A DNA stretch of 48,736 bases from positions 1-48,736 of the forward strand of contig JBHIBD010000006.1 in assembly GCA_046758865.1 (NCBI GenBank). Reading direction: 5' to 3'. This stretch comes from JBHIBD01 sp046758865 (GTDB lineage Bacteria; Planctomycetota; Brocadiia; Brocadiales; Bathyanammoxibiaceae). The notes beneath the pieces are model-generated. The model did not search any database. It saw only the letters and a list, made by a program, of their open reading frames with translations, and was not told the DNA's origin. Both the position numbers and the translations under genes were made by a program. Of this stretch, positions 17,378 to 25,310 are shown piece by piece. The stretch's first letter is position 1. Each line of letters starts with the position of its first letter.

Positions 17378-18706
17378 TTATAAAGCGGCGGTCAGGCTCT
17401 TCTTTCGGCTATTTTCGAGATAAGGCTGATAGTAGCCCTTGACCGTCTTTAGGGAGCATAGCTTGCCGCACATTGTGCAGGTGTCGCCGTCCATGGGTGG
17501 TCGGCTCTTGCGAATCTCCCTGGCCCTTTCTTCTGAGATTGCCGTGGTGTATTGGGTCTCCCAGTCCAGGTCCCTTCGTGCCACCGACATCTTGAGGTCT
17601 GCGTTTTTCACCTTATCCTTGAGTTTGACCATATCGCCTACGTGGACGGCAATCCTGGCAGCCATCACCCCCTCCCTGACGTCTTCCACGGTTGGGAGTG
17701 CAAGGTGTTCTGGTGGGGTTACGTAGCAGATGAAATCGGCACCGTACATAGAGGACAGTGCTGCGCCAATGGCCGAGGATATGTGGTCGTAGCCTGGGGC
17801 AATATCCGTGGTAATTGGACCCAGCATGTAAAAGGGGGCGTTGTTGCTCAGCCTCTTCTGGAGGAGTACATTTGCCTCTATCTCGTCAATGGGTATATGA
17901 CCCGGACCCTCTACGATGCACTGAACGCCCTTCGACTGGGCATATTCGGCAATCTCTGAGTTGACAATAAGCTCCTGTATCTGTGCCCTGTCGGTGGAGT
18001 CGTGGACTGCACCGGCCCTGAGGCCATTGCCAAGGCTGAGGATGACGTCGTGCCTCTTCATTATATCTATCAGGCGGTCTATTTGTTCATATAATGGGTT
18101 TTCCTTCTGATTGTGCTCTATCCAGGCGGTGAGGAATGAACCACCACGGCTTACCAAGCCGCCGAAGCGATAACCCTGCCGTTTCAGCCTCTCCAGCACA
18201 AGCCTATTTACCCCGCAGTGGATGGCCATAAAACCAATACCCTCCTCGGCCTGTTCCTCAACTATGTCAAAGAGGAATTCGGGGTCCATTTGCTCCACCG
18301 AGCCTTTCTCCCGCGTGGTCTCGACGGCCGCCTGATAAAGGGGAACGGTACCTACGGTTAGGTCTATGGCCTCAAGCACCCTGCGCCTGATCTCTCTCAG
18401 GTCGCCACCCGTAGAGAGTTCCATCAAGGTGTCTGCACCGTATCTCTCAGCCGTCCGTGCCTTTTCAACCTCCGCATCAACATCGATGATGTCGGGTGAC
18501 GTACCGATACTGGCGTTCACCTTGGTCCTGAGACCCCTGCCTATGCCCACAACCCTTGATTTCCTGTGCGGGTTGCCGTAGAGGACTATTACTCCCCTGG
18601 CCACTCCCTCACGGATAAACTCCGGGCACACGTCGTCGTACCGGGCAGCCTCTTCCATCTCCGGGGTGATTTCACCCTCTCTAGCTCTTTCCAACTGGGT
18701 CTTCAT
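17378..18706 (-). CDS. ThiC-family radical SAM enzyme, probably 5-hydroxybenzimidazole synthase (BzaF-like)
   Basis: The ThiC family converts aminoimidazole ribotide either to HMP-phosphate for thiamin (ThiC) or to 5-hydroxybenzimidazole for cobamides (BzaF, BzaA/B). Seen: GIGRGLRTKVNASIGTS near 54, STGGDLREIRRR near 98, VEGPGHIPIDEIEANV near 266 and a C-terminal [4Fe-4S] motif C410, C413, C417. The 442-residue length is the short form. SLGNGLRAGAVHDSTDRAQ differs from the SLGDGLRPG usual in ThiC, and VILYGNPHRK differs from the ThiC VIPANxNH. With a B12-type radical SAM protein and an O-methyltransferase downstream, BzaF is more likely than ThiC. No TPP riboswitch is visible upstream. The ATG has AGGAAGG before it. 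Confidence 0.8.
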   Translation of the reverse strand: MKTQLERAREGEITPEMEEAARYDDVCPEFIREGVARGVIVLYGNPHRKSRVVGIGRGLRTKVNASIGTSPDIIDVDAEVEKARTAERYGADTLMELSTGGDLREIRRRVLEAIDLTVGTVPLYQAAVETTREKGSVEQMDPEFLFDIVEEQAEEGIGFMAIHCGVNRLVLERLKRQGYRFGGLVSRGGSFLTAWIEHNQKENPLYEQIDRLIDIMKRHDVILSLGNGLRAGAVHDSTDRAQIQELIVNSEIAEYAQSKGVQCIVEGPGHIPIDEIEANVLLQKRLSNNAPFYMLGPITTDIAPGYDHISSAIGAALSSMYGADFICYVTPPEHLALPTVEDVREGVMAARIAVHVGDMVKLKDKVKNADLKMSVARRDLDWETQYTTAISEERAREIRKSRPPMDGDTCTMCGKLCSLKTVKGYYQPYLENSRKKSLTAAL

Positions 18707-18784
18707 TTCTTCTGCCTTCCTGACTGGGAAGGGGCCCTGTCTGTTCTTTAAAAGTTCAAAGGTTTAAGGGTTTAAAGACTTGGT

Positions 18785-19324
18785 TCAGGCAGGCACCACC
18801 ATCTTGGAGCTCTCCCAGATTCCGTGGAGGTTACACCGCTCCAGAACCTTCACCATAGTTTCCTTCTGTATAAACAGAGGGACTGTTACAATAGCCGCGG
18901 GGCTGTTGGGGCTGAACTCCGTCCTAGAGATTAACACGTCGCTGGCATAAACCTCTATCCATTGAATCCAGTGATTTGGGTTCATGACATGAATAGTCTC
19001 ACCAACCTGGGCAGTGAGATAGATGGTCTGGTCGGCCTTGAAGTAGGAAGGTACGCTTACGACAGGCGCGTGTTTCTTCTCGGTAGCGGTCATATTATTG
19101 GGGTCACACACACGGTTTATGCGCTTGAACCAATCGATTTCTCCTCCGTGGGCCCCTTTGCCGCAGCGTGCGGCGCATCGAGGGCATGGCGCCCCACCAC
19201 CCTCCATCTTTGACTTACACGCCTCGCATGGCCCGCCGGCAAGGGCACCTTCCACTAGTAGGGTAGGTACAAAGAGGGCTAACCCGGCACCCTTCAGAAA
19301 CTCCCTTCTCCCCAGAATCTTCAT
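18785..19324 (-). CDS. Tat-exported superoxide reductase (desulfoferrodoxin/neelaredoxin type)
   Basis: Reduces superoxide to hydrogen peroxide at a mononuclear Fe site. The twin-arginine signal GRREFLKGAGLALFVP (5-20) predicts export folded. The Fe ligands are all present: H85, H112, H118 (in NPNHWIQWIEVY), C164 and H167 (in CNLHGIW). K84 matches the conserved Lys next to the first His. The usual Glu two residues before that His is a Lys here, with Glu82 one residue further out. A Cys-rich stretch (C33, C36, C47, C50, C54) lies between signal and domain and might bind another metal. It sits between the nuclease-fold gene and the BzaF-like gene on the same strand. Confidence 0.85.
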   Translation of the reverse strand: MKILGRREFLKGAGLALFVPTLLVEGALAGGPCEACKSKMEGGGAPCPRCAARCGKGAHGGEIDWFKRINRVCDPNNMTATEKKHAPVVSVPSYFKADQTIYLTAQVGETIHVMNPNHWIQWIEVYASDVLISRTEFSPNSPAAIVTVPLFIQKETMVKVLERCNLHGIWESSKMVVPA

Positions 19325-19356
19325 GTGCCCCTCCTCTTCAACGCTTATACTGATTT

Positions 19357-20133
19357 CTATTTAAATGTCAGTTTTTCTACGTCTCTTTTTTTAACAAGCT
19401 CTAGCCCCTTATACAACCTTCTGATGATCAGATAGTCCTTTGATTCCTTTACCAACTCGCCTTCAACTACGGGCTTATCTTTTGCCTTCAGCTTTATGAC
19501 GGCGATTTTTTTCTCGAGTGGTTTCTTTTCACCGAGGGTCAGCTCCCAGAAGTCCATCGCCCTTTTCCTCTCGGAAAACACTGAGTCAAGGTAGCCAGGG
19601 CTGTAGGAAAACGATGGGTCTATTTCTGTGTGTTGGAGGAACTCCTCTGTCAGCAGTATATTCATATTAATGTCACCCTTGTACACCGTAGCCAGGAGAT
19701 TCCCGTGTATGTCGCGGTTCCTACGCTTAAATTCAAGCTTTACCTCTTTTCCTTCCAGTAATCGTCGCATCAGCCTGTAGGCCCCTTCTGCATTTCCTTC
19801 GGCTACCTCCACCCCCAATAACCTTACCCTTTCCCCATTTTCAAGGAGGATTGTGTTGGCACTTATGACCTTAATCACCTTGTAGGGGGCCTCGGGTTTT
19901 CTGTCTATAATATATGAATCAGCATCAAAGAGGTAAGGCTCTTCTTCTGGTGCTTCTGTGGGTACTTCCGCTGCAGGGGCAGGAGGGGTGGCTATTGGTG
20001 CTTCTTCTTCTTGGGCATAAACGTTATTTGAAGTAGCACAGAAAAGGGTCATACAAATAAGTGTCCTTATACAGATAGTTAACATGGCAGATACCCTTAT
20101 AAAGGCTGCCACCCTTTTTGAATTGAATCTCAT
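19357..20133 (-). CDS. Secreted nuclease-fold (SNase-like) protein, probably not catalytic
   Basis: A 258-residue protein. It has an N-terminal hydrophobic signal ending around NNVYA, a Pro/Ala/Glu-rich linker, an OB-fold domain like staphylococcal nuclease (VIKVISANTILLENGERV, then RLLGVEV), and a C-terminal domain of short beta-rich repeats (VVEGELVKESKDYLIIRR). In active nucleases RLLGIDTPE supplies the key Arg, Asp and Glu. Here it reads RLLGVEVAEG, so the Asp-Thr-Pro part is lost and activity is doubtful. ATG 20133 is preferred to a TTG 30 nt upstream. The start of the superoxide reductase gene lies 33 nt beyond its stop. Confidence 0.65.
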   Translation of the reverse strand: MRFNSKRVAAFIRVSAMLTICIRTLICMTLFCATSNNVYAQEEEAPIATPPAPAAEVPTEAPEEEPYLFDADSYIIDRKPEAPYKVIKVISANTILLENGERVRLLGVEVAEGNAEGAYRLMRRLLEGKEVKLEFKRRNRDIHGNLLATVYKGDINMNILLTEEFLQHTEIDPSFSYSPGYLDSVFSERKRAMDFWELTLGEKKPLEKKIAVIKLKAKDKPVVEGELVKESKDYLIIRRLYKGLELVKKRDVEKLTFK

Positions 20134-20247
20134 ATTAAAAGAAAGCTGTACTTTTGTCAACAACCCATTCCTCCCCAGGCAACAAGTCCGTGGCCAAGAA
20201 CCGGGCCATGAGGGTTTGCCCGCTTCAAGCGGACGGTGCTAATGCTA

Positions 20248-20277
20248 TTGACAGCGGTTGGGTCTTTTTGGTATATG
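20248..20277 (+). promoter_or_regulatory. Promoter of the rplM-rpsI operon
   Basis: TTGACA at 20248-20253 is followed by TATATG at 20272-20277, an 18-nt spacing (17 if GTATAT is read as the -10). It lies about 35 nt before the rplM ribosome binding site. Confidence 0.6.
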
Positions 20278-20311
20278 TTTGTTTTACGCAAAAGGGTTTA
20301 AGGAGGGACGG

Positions 20312-20743
20312 ATGAAGACCTTTGTGTCAAAAGCTGGCTCGGTGCCCAAGGGGTGGTATGTGGTGGACGCAGAGGGTAAGGTGCTGGGCAGGATGGCTAC
20401 GCGTATTGCCACCGTCCTACAGGGTAAGCACAAACCACAGTATACGCGGCACGTGGACACAGGCGATTTTGTCATAGTAGTTAACGCCCAGAAGGTTAAG
20501 CTTACGGGAAATAAACTGAAGGATAAAATGTATAAGCGTTATTCAGGCTATCCCGGTGGCCTAAAGCTCAAACCTGCCGGGGAAATGCTGGAGAAACATC
20601 CGGACAGGGTAATAAGGCTGGCAGTGAGGCGGATGTTGCCCAAGACTAAATTGGGCGAAAAGATGATAAAGAAGCTCAAGGTGTATGCAGGCCCCGAGCA
20701 TCCCCACGGTGCTCAGCAGCCCAAGGAATTGACCCTTAATTAG
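20312..20743 (+). CDS. rplM: 50S ribosomal protein L13
   Basis: Large-subunit protein that binds 23S rRNA early in assembly. The 143 residues show the family blocks WYVVDAEGKVLGRMAT, HVDTGDFVIVVNA, KMYKRYSGYPGGLK and VYAGPEHPH. I chose ATG 20312 because AGGAGG lies 8 nt upstream and the family starts here; the open frame extends 18 codons further but overlaps the predicted promoter. It is followed by rpsI after 11 nt, the standard bacterial L13-S9 operon. Confidence 0.97.
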   Translation: MKTFVSKAGSVPKGWYVVDAEGKVLGRMATRIATVLQGKHKPQYTRHVDTGDFVIVVNAQKVKLTGNKLKDKMYKRYSGYPGGLKLKPAGEMLEKHPDRVIRLAVRRMLPKTKLGEKMIKKLKVYAGPEHPHGAQQPKELTLN

Positions 20744-20754
20744 AGGTGTAAGGT

Positions 20755-21177
20755 ATGGCTAAAGAAAAACAAGCTGGCGACGGCAATCAGACTAGCTTTG
20801 TGTGGGGTACCGGCAGGCGGAAGACTTCCGTTGCCAGGATTCGCCTGATAGAGGGTAACGGTGACGTGACTATAAATAAGTGCCCCCTTGATGATTTTTT
20901 TTCAAGGGAAATAGATAGGGCTGCCGTACTTGCCCCTTTAAAGGTTACGAATACCTTAGGCAAGTATAAGGTATTTGTAAGCGTTACAGGTGGGGGGGGC
21001 ACGGGCCAGTCCGGTGCAGTATCACTGGGTATAGCCCGCGCCCTTGTAAAGGCAGATAGCGGGCACCTGGACCTCCTTCGCGAACACGGCCTGCTAACAA
21101 GGGACAGCAGGATGAAGGAACGCAAGAAGTACGGCAGAAAGGGCGCAAGGAAGAGCTTCCAGTGGACCAAACGGTAA
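20755..21177 (+). CDS. rpsI: 30S ribosomal protein S9
   Basis: Small-subunit protein whose C-terminal tail reaches the P-site tRNA. GTGRRKTSVARIRLIEG near 19, TGGGGTGQSGAVSLGIARAL and the tail KKYGRKGARKSFQWTKR are diagnostic, with the terminal Lys-Arg kept. The 140 residues include about 15 extra polar residues at the N-terminus. It is cotranscribed with rplM. No T-tailed hairpin follows it, so readthrough into the isomerase gene 57 nt on is possible. Confidence 0.97.
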   Translation: MAKEKQAGDGNQTSFVWGTGRRKTSVARIRLIEGNGDVTINKCPLDDFFSREIDRAAVLAPLKVTNTLGKYKVFVSVTGGGGTGQSGAVSLGIARALVKADSGHLDLLREHGLLTRDSRMKERKKYGRKGARKSFQWTKR

Positions 21178-21234
21178 TTATCGCCATTAGCATATTAATC
21201 TTCTAATCCTCAATCCGCTATTCTTTTACCTCGC

Positions 21235-22008
21235 TTGAAACTGGGACTTACCCTTAATTCCCTGAGGTTGGACGTGAGAGAGGCCATAAGTCGTGCCTCC
21301 AGAACCGGCCTTGGGGCCATAGACGTCGATGCCACCCGTGGTGAGATTACTCCTGCCCTCTTACATACTGGACGCCGAGATTTCTTGCACCATGTACGCT
21401 CTTTGGGGATGGAGGTCAGTGCACTCGGCGGTGATTTTGGCAGAAATTTCTCTGATGAGGACGCAGTGGAGGTATTATTCGAGAGGACTGAGAGGCTTAT
21501 CGGACTGGCGATAGACATGAAGGTGAGGATAATCACGACCAGGATAGGTCGAGTACCCACGGATGAAAAGGATAGAAAGTGGGCGAGGCTTCAGGATGTA
21601 TTAAATGAAATAGGAGCACGCGCCGAAAGGTACGAAATATACCTGGCCACGCACGCAGGAGAGTCCGCACCTGCCGATTTGAAGAAATTCCTAGACTCCC
21701 TCGATACGCAAGGGGTTAAGGTGTGTTATGACCCTTCAGTCTTAATGCCTAGGGGTCTTGACCCGGTCAAGGGCGTGCACGAGTTGGGTAACTATATAGT
21801 GCATACCTATGCCAGGGACATTCTGAAGGGTGAGAGGGGCTATGCGGAGGTAGTGCCGGGGGAAGGGATAGTGCCCTTCAAGGATTATGTGCTGGCCCTA
21901 TGCGAGGTTGGCTATGATGGATACCATATAATAAAGAGAGAGGCAGGGGAGGGGCGTATCGACGACATCATAAAGGCCAAGGAGTTTCTCGAGAGAATAG
22001 TGGGTTAA
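21235..22008 (+). CDS. Sugar phosphate isomerase/epimerase (TIM barrel)
   Basis: A xylose-isomerase-like TIM-barrel protein of 257 residues. The family pattern of metal-binding acidic and His residues at strand ends is suggested by DVDATRGE near 25, LATHAGES near 138, CYDPSVLMPRGLD near 162, and VPGEGIVPFKDYV and GYDGYHIIKREAG near the end. Such proteins range from hexulose epimerases to endonuclease IV relatives, so the substrate is unknown. It starts with TTG and no strong ribosome binding site. It may be cotranscribed with rplM-rpsI. Its end faces nadD across 43 nt. Confidence 0.75.
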   Translation: MKLGLTLNSLRLDVREAISRASRTGLGAIDVDATRGEITPALLHTGRRDFLHHVRSLGMEVSALGGDFGRNFSDEDAVEVLFERTERLIGLAIDMKVRIITTRIGRVPTDEKDRKWARLQDVLNEIGARAERYEIYLATHAGESAPADLKKFLDSLDTQGVKVCYDPSVLMPRGLDPVKGVHELGNYIVHTYARDILKGERGYAEVVPGEGIVPFKDYVLALCEVGYDGYHIIKREAGEGRIDDIIKAKEFLERIVG

Positions 22009-22051
22009 TATCACACACACGTCAAACTCCCCCCCGTTCACCATCCCTACA

Positions 22052-22663
22052 TCAAGATTTATAAAGCCCGTGCCGGTTTATGTATAATTCCACTTCCCGG
22101 GGCACCAGGTATCTTATCTGGAGGCCATTTCTTAATCTGCTCCTTATCTCCGTAGAGGATATGCCGATAGGGGGAATCTCTACCTGAACACGTTTCATCT
22201 CCTGCACCTTTTTCTCTCCCAGTATTGGGATGAGTTGACTCAGGTCGTTCAAGGTACTTCCGGGACGGTTTACCACAACAATGCGGCATAGTGTGGAGAG
22301 CCTTGTAATATCCTTCCATGAAGGCAGTTCGTATATGGTGTCCATGCCGATTATGAGATGTGGGTCTGAGTTTTTCCCATAGCGCTCCAGAATAACCCCA
22401 ATGGTGTCAACGGTGTATGACTTGCCCCCACGGGCGATCTCCACGTCTGAGGCCTCGAAGTGGTCGTTGCCCCTTATGGCCAAGTTAACCATCTCGTAGC
22501 GGTGGCGAGCCTCTGCCAGGTCATCGGTACTCTTATGGGGTGGCTGTCCTGTTGGGATAAACAGTACCTTGGAGAGCCCGTGCCTGTAGTAGACCTCTTC
22601 GGCGATGACAAGATGTCCAATGTGGATGGGGTTAAATGTACCCCCCAGGATGCCTATCCTCAT
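22052..22663 (-). CDS. nadD: Nicotinate-nucleotide adenylyltransferase
   Basis: Joins nicotinate mononucleotide and ATP to give deamido-NAD, in NAD synthesis. The nucleotidyltransferase HxGH site is in GGTFNPIHIGHL (7-18), the substrate loop FIPTGQPPHK follows near 35, and the C-terminal ISSTEIRSRL lies near 167. At 203 residues it is complete. It is a single gene, divergent from larC with a 160-nt gap that carries the larC promoter. Confidence 0.95.
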   Translation of the reverse strand: MRIGILGGTFNPIHIGHLVIAEEVYYRHGLSKVLFIPTGQPPHKSTDDLAEARHRYEMVNLAIRGNDHFEASDVEIARGGKSYTVDTIGVILERYGKNSDPHLIIGMDTIYELPSWKDITRLSTLCRIVVVNRPGSTLNDLSQLIPILGEKKVQEMKRVQVEIPPIGISSTEIRSRLRNGLQIRYLVPREVELYINRHGLYKS

Positions 22664-22742
22664 GTGCTGTGACTTTTTGATGATATTCGCCTCGGGCTTG
22701 CATTATATTTTAATGACACCATAAGTCAATAAAAAGGCTGCC

Positions 22743-22771
22743 TTGACTTCACATGGTTTTTATGCTAATCT
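22743..22771 (+). promoter_or_regulatory. Promoter of the larC-rnfEAB string
   Basis: TTGACT at 22743-22748 and TAATCT at 22766-22771 are 17 nt apart, with a TG one base before the -10 (extended -10). It lies about 50 nt before the GTG start of larC. Confidence 0.55.
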
Positions 22772-22822
22772 TTTAGAGTCTAGCTTCATACAAAAAACTT
22801 CCCCCAGAAGGATAAATAAAGA

Positions 22823-24007
22823 GTGAAGGTAACGTATTTTGACTGCTTTTCTGGGGCAAGTGGCGACATGATTTTGGGCTCGCTGGTGGATGCTGGCCTT
22901 GATAGCAGCCTTCTTGCCCAAGAACTTAAAAGGCTCTCCCTACCCCCGCACAGTGTATCGTTTAAGAAGGTCTTAAGGGCAGGGATAGCTGGCACTAAAT
23001 TCGACGTCCTCCCCGAACAGGGCAACAAGGGGGTGGGGAGGTACTTGAGTTTCAGCGAGCTGTGCAGGCCTGTTGAGCAGTCGGACCTTTCGGAAGACAT
23101 AATAACAGACAGCCTGAGTGTTTTGAAACGCCTGGGAGAAGCTGAGGCAAAGGTACATAACACCACGTTGGAGGACGTCCACTTCCACGAGATAGGTGCT
23201 CTTGATACTATTCTGGACGTGGTGGGCTCGGTAGTGGCCTTCAACAAACTTGGTATAGAGGAGATATTCTTCTCTCCGCTCCCTACGGGTTCTGGGTTTG
23301 TGGACTGTGAACACGGCAGACTCCCAGTACCAGCCCCTATTACCCTTGAGCTCCTGCGGGGTCAGAGATTAGTTTCCAGCCCCCTCAATAGGGGGCATGA
23401 GCTGACCACGCCCACCGGTGCAGCCATCCTGACCACCTTGGGTAGGTGTGCAGAATCATGTCCTGACATCTCCTTGGAGGCAATTGGCTACGGAGCTGGC
23501 TCCAGGGACGTCTGTGAGTCTCCCAACCTACTGAGGGTGTTTTTAGGGGAGTCTTCCCCCGTTACCCGAGGCGACGAGGTCTGGGTCCTAGAGACAAACA
23601 TTGACGATATGACAGGAGAGATATGTGGTTATGTAACGGATAAGCTGTTCCAGGCTGGTGCCGTGGATGTATATACCACGGCTATACAGATGAAGAAGAA
23701 CAGGCCCGGTGTGCTGTTCACAGCGATAGTCCCCGAAGGGGCAAGGGAGGCCGTGGAAAAGGTTTTTTTCCGGGAGACGACCACTTTTGGCGTAAGATGT
23801 TATAAGACATCCAGGAGGGTTTTAGGCCGCAGCTTTATTGATGTGGAGACGCGCTACGGCCCGGTAAAGGTGAAGGTCGGGAGGCTAAACGGCCAGATAA
23901 AGAATATATCTCCTGAGTACGAGGACTGCAGGCGTATTGCAGAGGGACAGGTAGTGCCTTTGAAGTCCGTTTACGAGGCCGCAATGGAGGCAACTAAAAG
24001 GCTGTGA
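22823..24007 (+). CDS. larC: Nickel insertion protein LarC (nickel-pincer cofactor)
   Basis: Inserts Ni into pyridinium-3,5-bisthiocarboxylate mononucleotide to make the nickel-pincer cofactor of lactate racemase and related enzymes. The N-terminus YFDCFSGASGDMILGSLVDAG, FHEIGALDTILDVVGS near 116, GRLPVPAPITLELL near 168 and VLETNIDDMTGE near 256 are family hallmarks. A single 394-residue frame joins what in some bacteria is split as LarC1 and LarC2. No larB, larE or larA lies in the window. It begins with GTG and ends overlapping rnfE by 4 nt, so the two are translationally coupled. Confidence 0.9.
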   Translation: MKVTYFDCFSGASGDMILGSLVDAGLDSSLLAQELKRLSLPPHSVSFKKVLRAGIAGTKFDVLPEQGNKGVGRYLSFSELCRPVEQSDLSEDIITDSLSVLKRLGEAEAKVHNTTLEDVHFHEIGALDTILDVVGSVVAFNKLGIEEIFFSPLPTGSGFVDCEHGRLPVPAPITLELLRGQRLVSSPLNRGHELTTPTGAAILTTLGRCAESCPDISLEAIGYGAGSRDVCESPNLLRVFLGESSPVTRGDEVWVLETNIDDMTGEICGYVTDKLFQAGAVDVYTTAIQMKKNRPGVLFTAIVPEGAREAVEKVFFRETTTFGVRCYKTSRRVLGRSFIDVETRYGPVKVKVGRLNGQIKNISPEYEDCRRIAEGQVVPLKSVYEAAMEATKRL

Positions 24008-24615
24008 AAGAACACACGGCAAGAGAAGAGTTTACAAAGGGGTTATTGGCGCATAACCCTCTCTTTGTAGCACTCTTGGGTATGTGTCCGGCATTGGCTG
24101 TGACCACGTCCGTGACAAATGGCCTGGCTATGGGTGTGGCAGTGATAATGGTAATGATGTTATCTAACATAATAATATCTTCAATAAGGAGCCAGATTCC
24201 TAAGGAGGTGCGCATTCCTTGTTTTATCATAGTGATAGCGGCCTTTGTGACCATGGTAGAGCTCCTCATGAAGGCCTATCTGCCCCCTGAGATAAATGAG
24301 TCCCTAGGTATATTTATACCCCTTATAGTGGTCAACTGTGCAATTATGTACCGTGCCGAGGACTTTGCCAGCAAGCACGGCGTGTTTCGCTCAGCCATAG
24401 ATGGGGCAGGGATGGGTATAGGTTTTACCATAGCACTGGTAACGCTCTCAGCCATTCGCGAGGCGGTGGGCGCAGGCACAATCCTCGGTGTAAAGATAGC
24501 GGAGAGTTACCAGCCTGCTTCAGTACTAATCATGGCCCCAGGGGCCTTTCTAGCACTCGGGCTCCTACTGGCCTACTTTAACTGGCGGAAACTCAGCAGG
24601 GGAGAAAAGATATAG
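24004..24615 (+). CDS. rnfE: Rnf electron transport complex subunit E
   Basis: Integral membrane subunit of the ferredoxin:NAD oxidoreductase (Rnf), which couples electron transfer to Na+ or H+ pumping. The 203 residues hold about six membrane helices. Family stretches include NPLFVALLGMCPALAVTTSV, with the conserved Cys that helps hold the membrane Fe-S site shared with RnfA, and IVVNCAIMYRAE and SAIDGAGMGIGFTIAL. It starts with GTG overlapping larC by 4 nt and stops directly before rnfA. Confidence 0.95.
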   Translation: MKEHTAREEFTKGLLAHNPLFVALLGMCPALAVTTSVTNGLAMGVAVIMVMMLSNIIISSIRSQIPKEVRIPCFIIVIAAFVTMVELLMKAYLPPEINESLGIFIPLIVVNCAIMYRAEDFASKHGVFRSAIDGAGMGIGFTIALVTLSAIREAVGAGTILGVKIAESYQPASVLIMAPGAFLALGLLLAYFNWRKLSRGEKI

Positions 24616-25266
24616 ATGGAAGGCGAGCTCAGCAAACTCTTTACAATTATCATAAGTGCAATGTTTGTAAATAATTATGTGCTTGCGAGGTTCCTTGGAT
24701 TATGCCCATTCTTTGGGGTCTCTAAGAGTACTGATGCAGCCCTGGGCATGGGCATGGCTGTCACGTTCGTTATGACCCTGGCCTCTACGGCAACCTGGGT
24801 AATTTACAATTATATACTGCTGCCCGGGCCGTCGAACATCTTTGGGTCAATATTCCCGGGGATTGCCGAGACGGGAATGGTTGACGTATTAAAGACCATC
24901 AGCTATATATTAGTAATAGCTACCTTGGTTCAGCTGGTGGAAACGGTGATGCGGAAGGCAGCTCCGGCCCTTTACGACAGCTTGGGGATATACCTTCCCC
25001 TTATCACCACTAACTGTGCTATCCTTGGGGTAGCGCTCCTGGGCACCACAAATGCGCCCATGCGCTTCTCCATATTAGAGGTTGCCGTTCAGGGTTTTGC
25101 TGCGGGCATTGGGTTTACCATGGCGCTTCTGCTTATGTCGGGGATACGCGAGCGGCTTATGTTCCTTGACCTGCCGAAATCTTTCCAGGGTGTACCCATT
25201 GCATTTGTTAGTGCGTCGCTGATGGCCCTGGCTTTTATGGGTTTCTCCGGCATGGTAAGCTGGTAG
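24616..25266 (+). CDS. rnfA: Rnf electron transport complex subunit A
   Basis: Membrane subunit paired with RnfE by an inverted-topology relationship. NNYVLARFLGLCPFFGVSK near 16 carries the conserved Cys, and LITTNCAILGVALL near 125 a second one. Six hydrophobic segments are present in 216 residues. The ATG follows the rnfE stop with no gap and has GGGAG upstream, so the two are coupled. rnfB follows after 44 nt. Confidence 0.96.
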   Translation: MEGELSKLFTIIISAMFVNNYVLARFLGLCPFFGVSKSTDAALGMGMAVTFVMTLASTATWVIYNYILLPGPSNIFGSIFPGIAETGMVDVLKTISYILVIATLVQLVETVMRKAAPALYDSLGIYLPLITTNCAILGVALLGTTNAPMRFSILEVAVQGFAAGIGFTMALLLMSGIRERLMFLDLPKSFQGVPIAFVSASLMALAFMGFSGMVSW

Positions 25267-25310
25267 AGGAAAACGCAAGACAGCTTAGATTCATTGAGGA
25301 GGTCTGGTAG

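Noticed and set aside
17378..17500. CX2CX3C instead of CX2CX4C at the ThiC C-terminus as a lost cluster motif
   Set aside because: As I recall, short-form ThiC proteins and BzaF normally have the shorter spacing, so it is not a defect.
18707..18784. TPP riboswitch upstream of the ThiC-family gene or of thiE (42373-42643)
   Set aside because: Neither gap contains a CTGAGA-type core or the pairing second half of the THI element.
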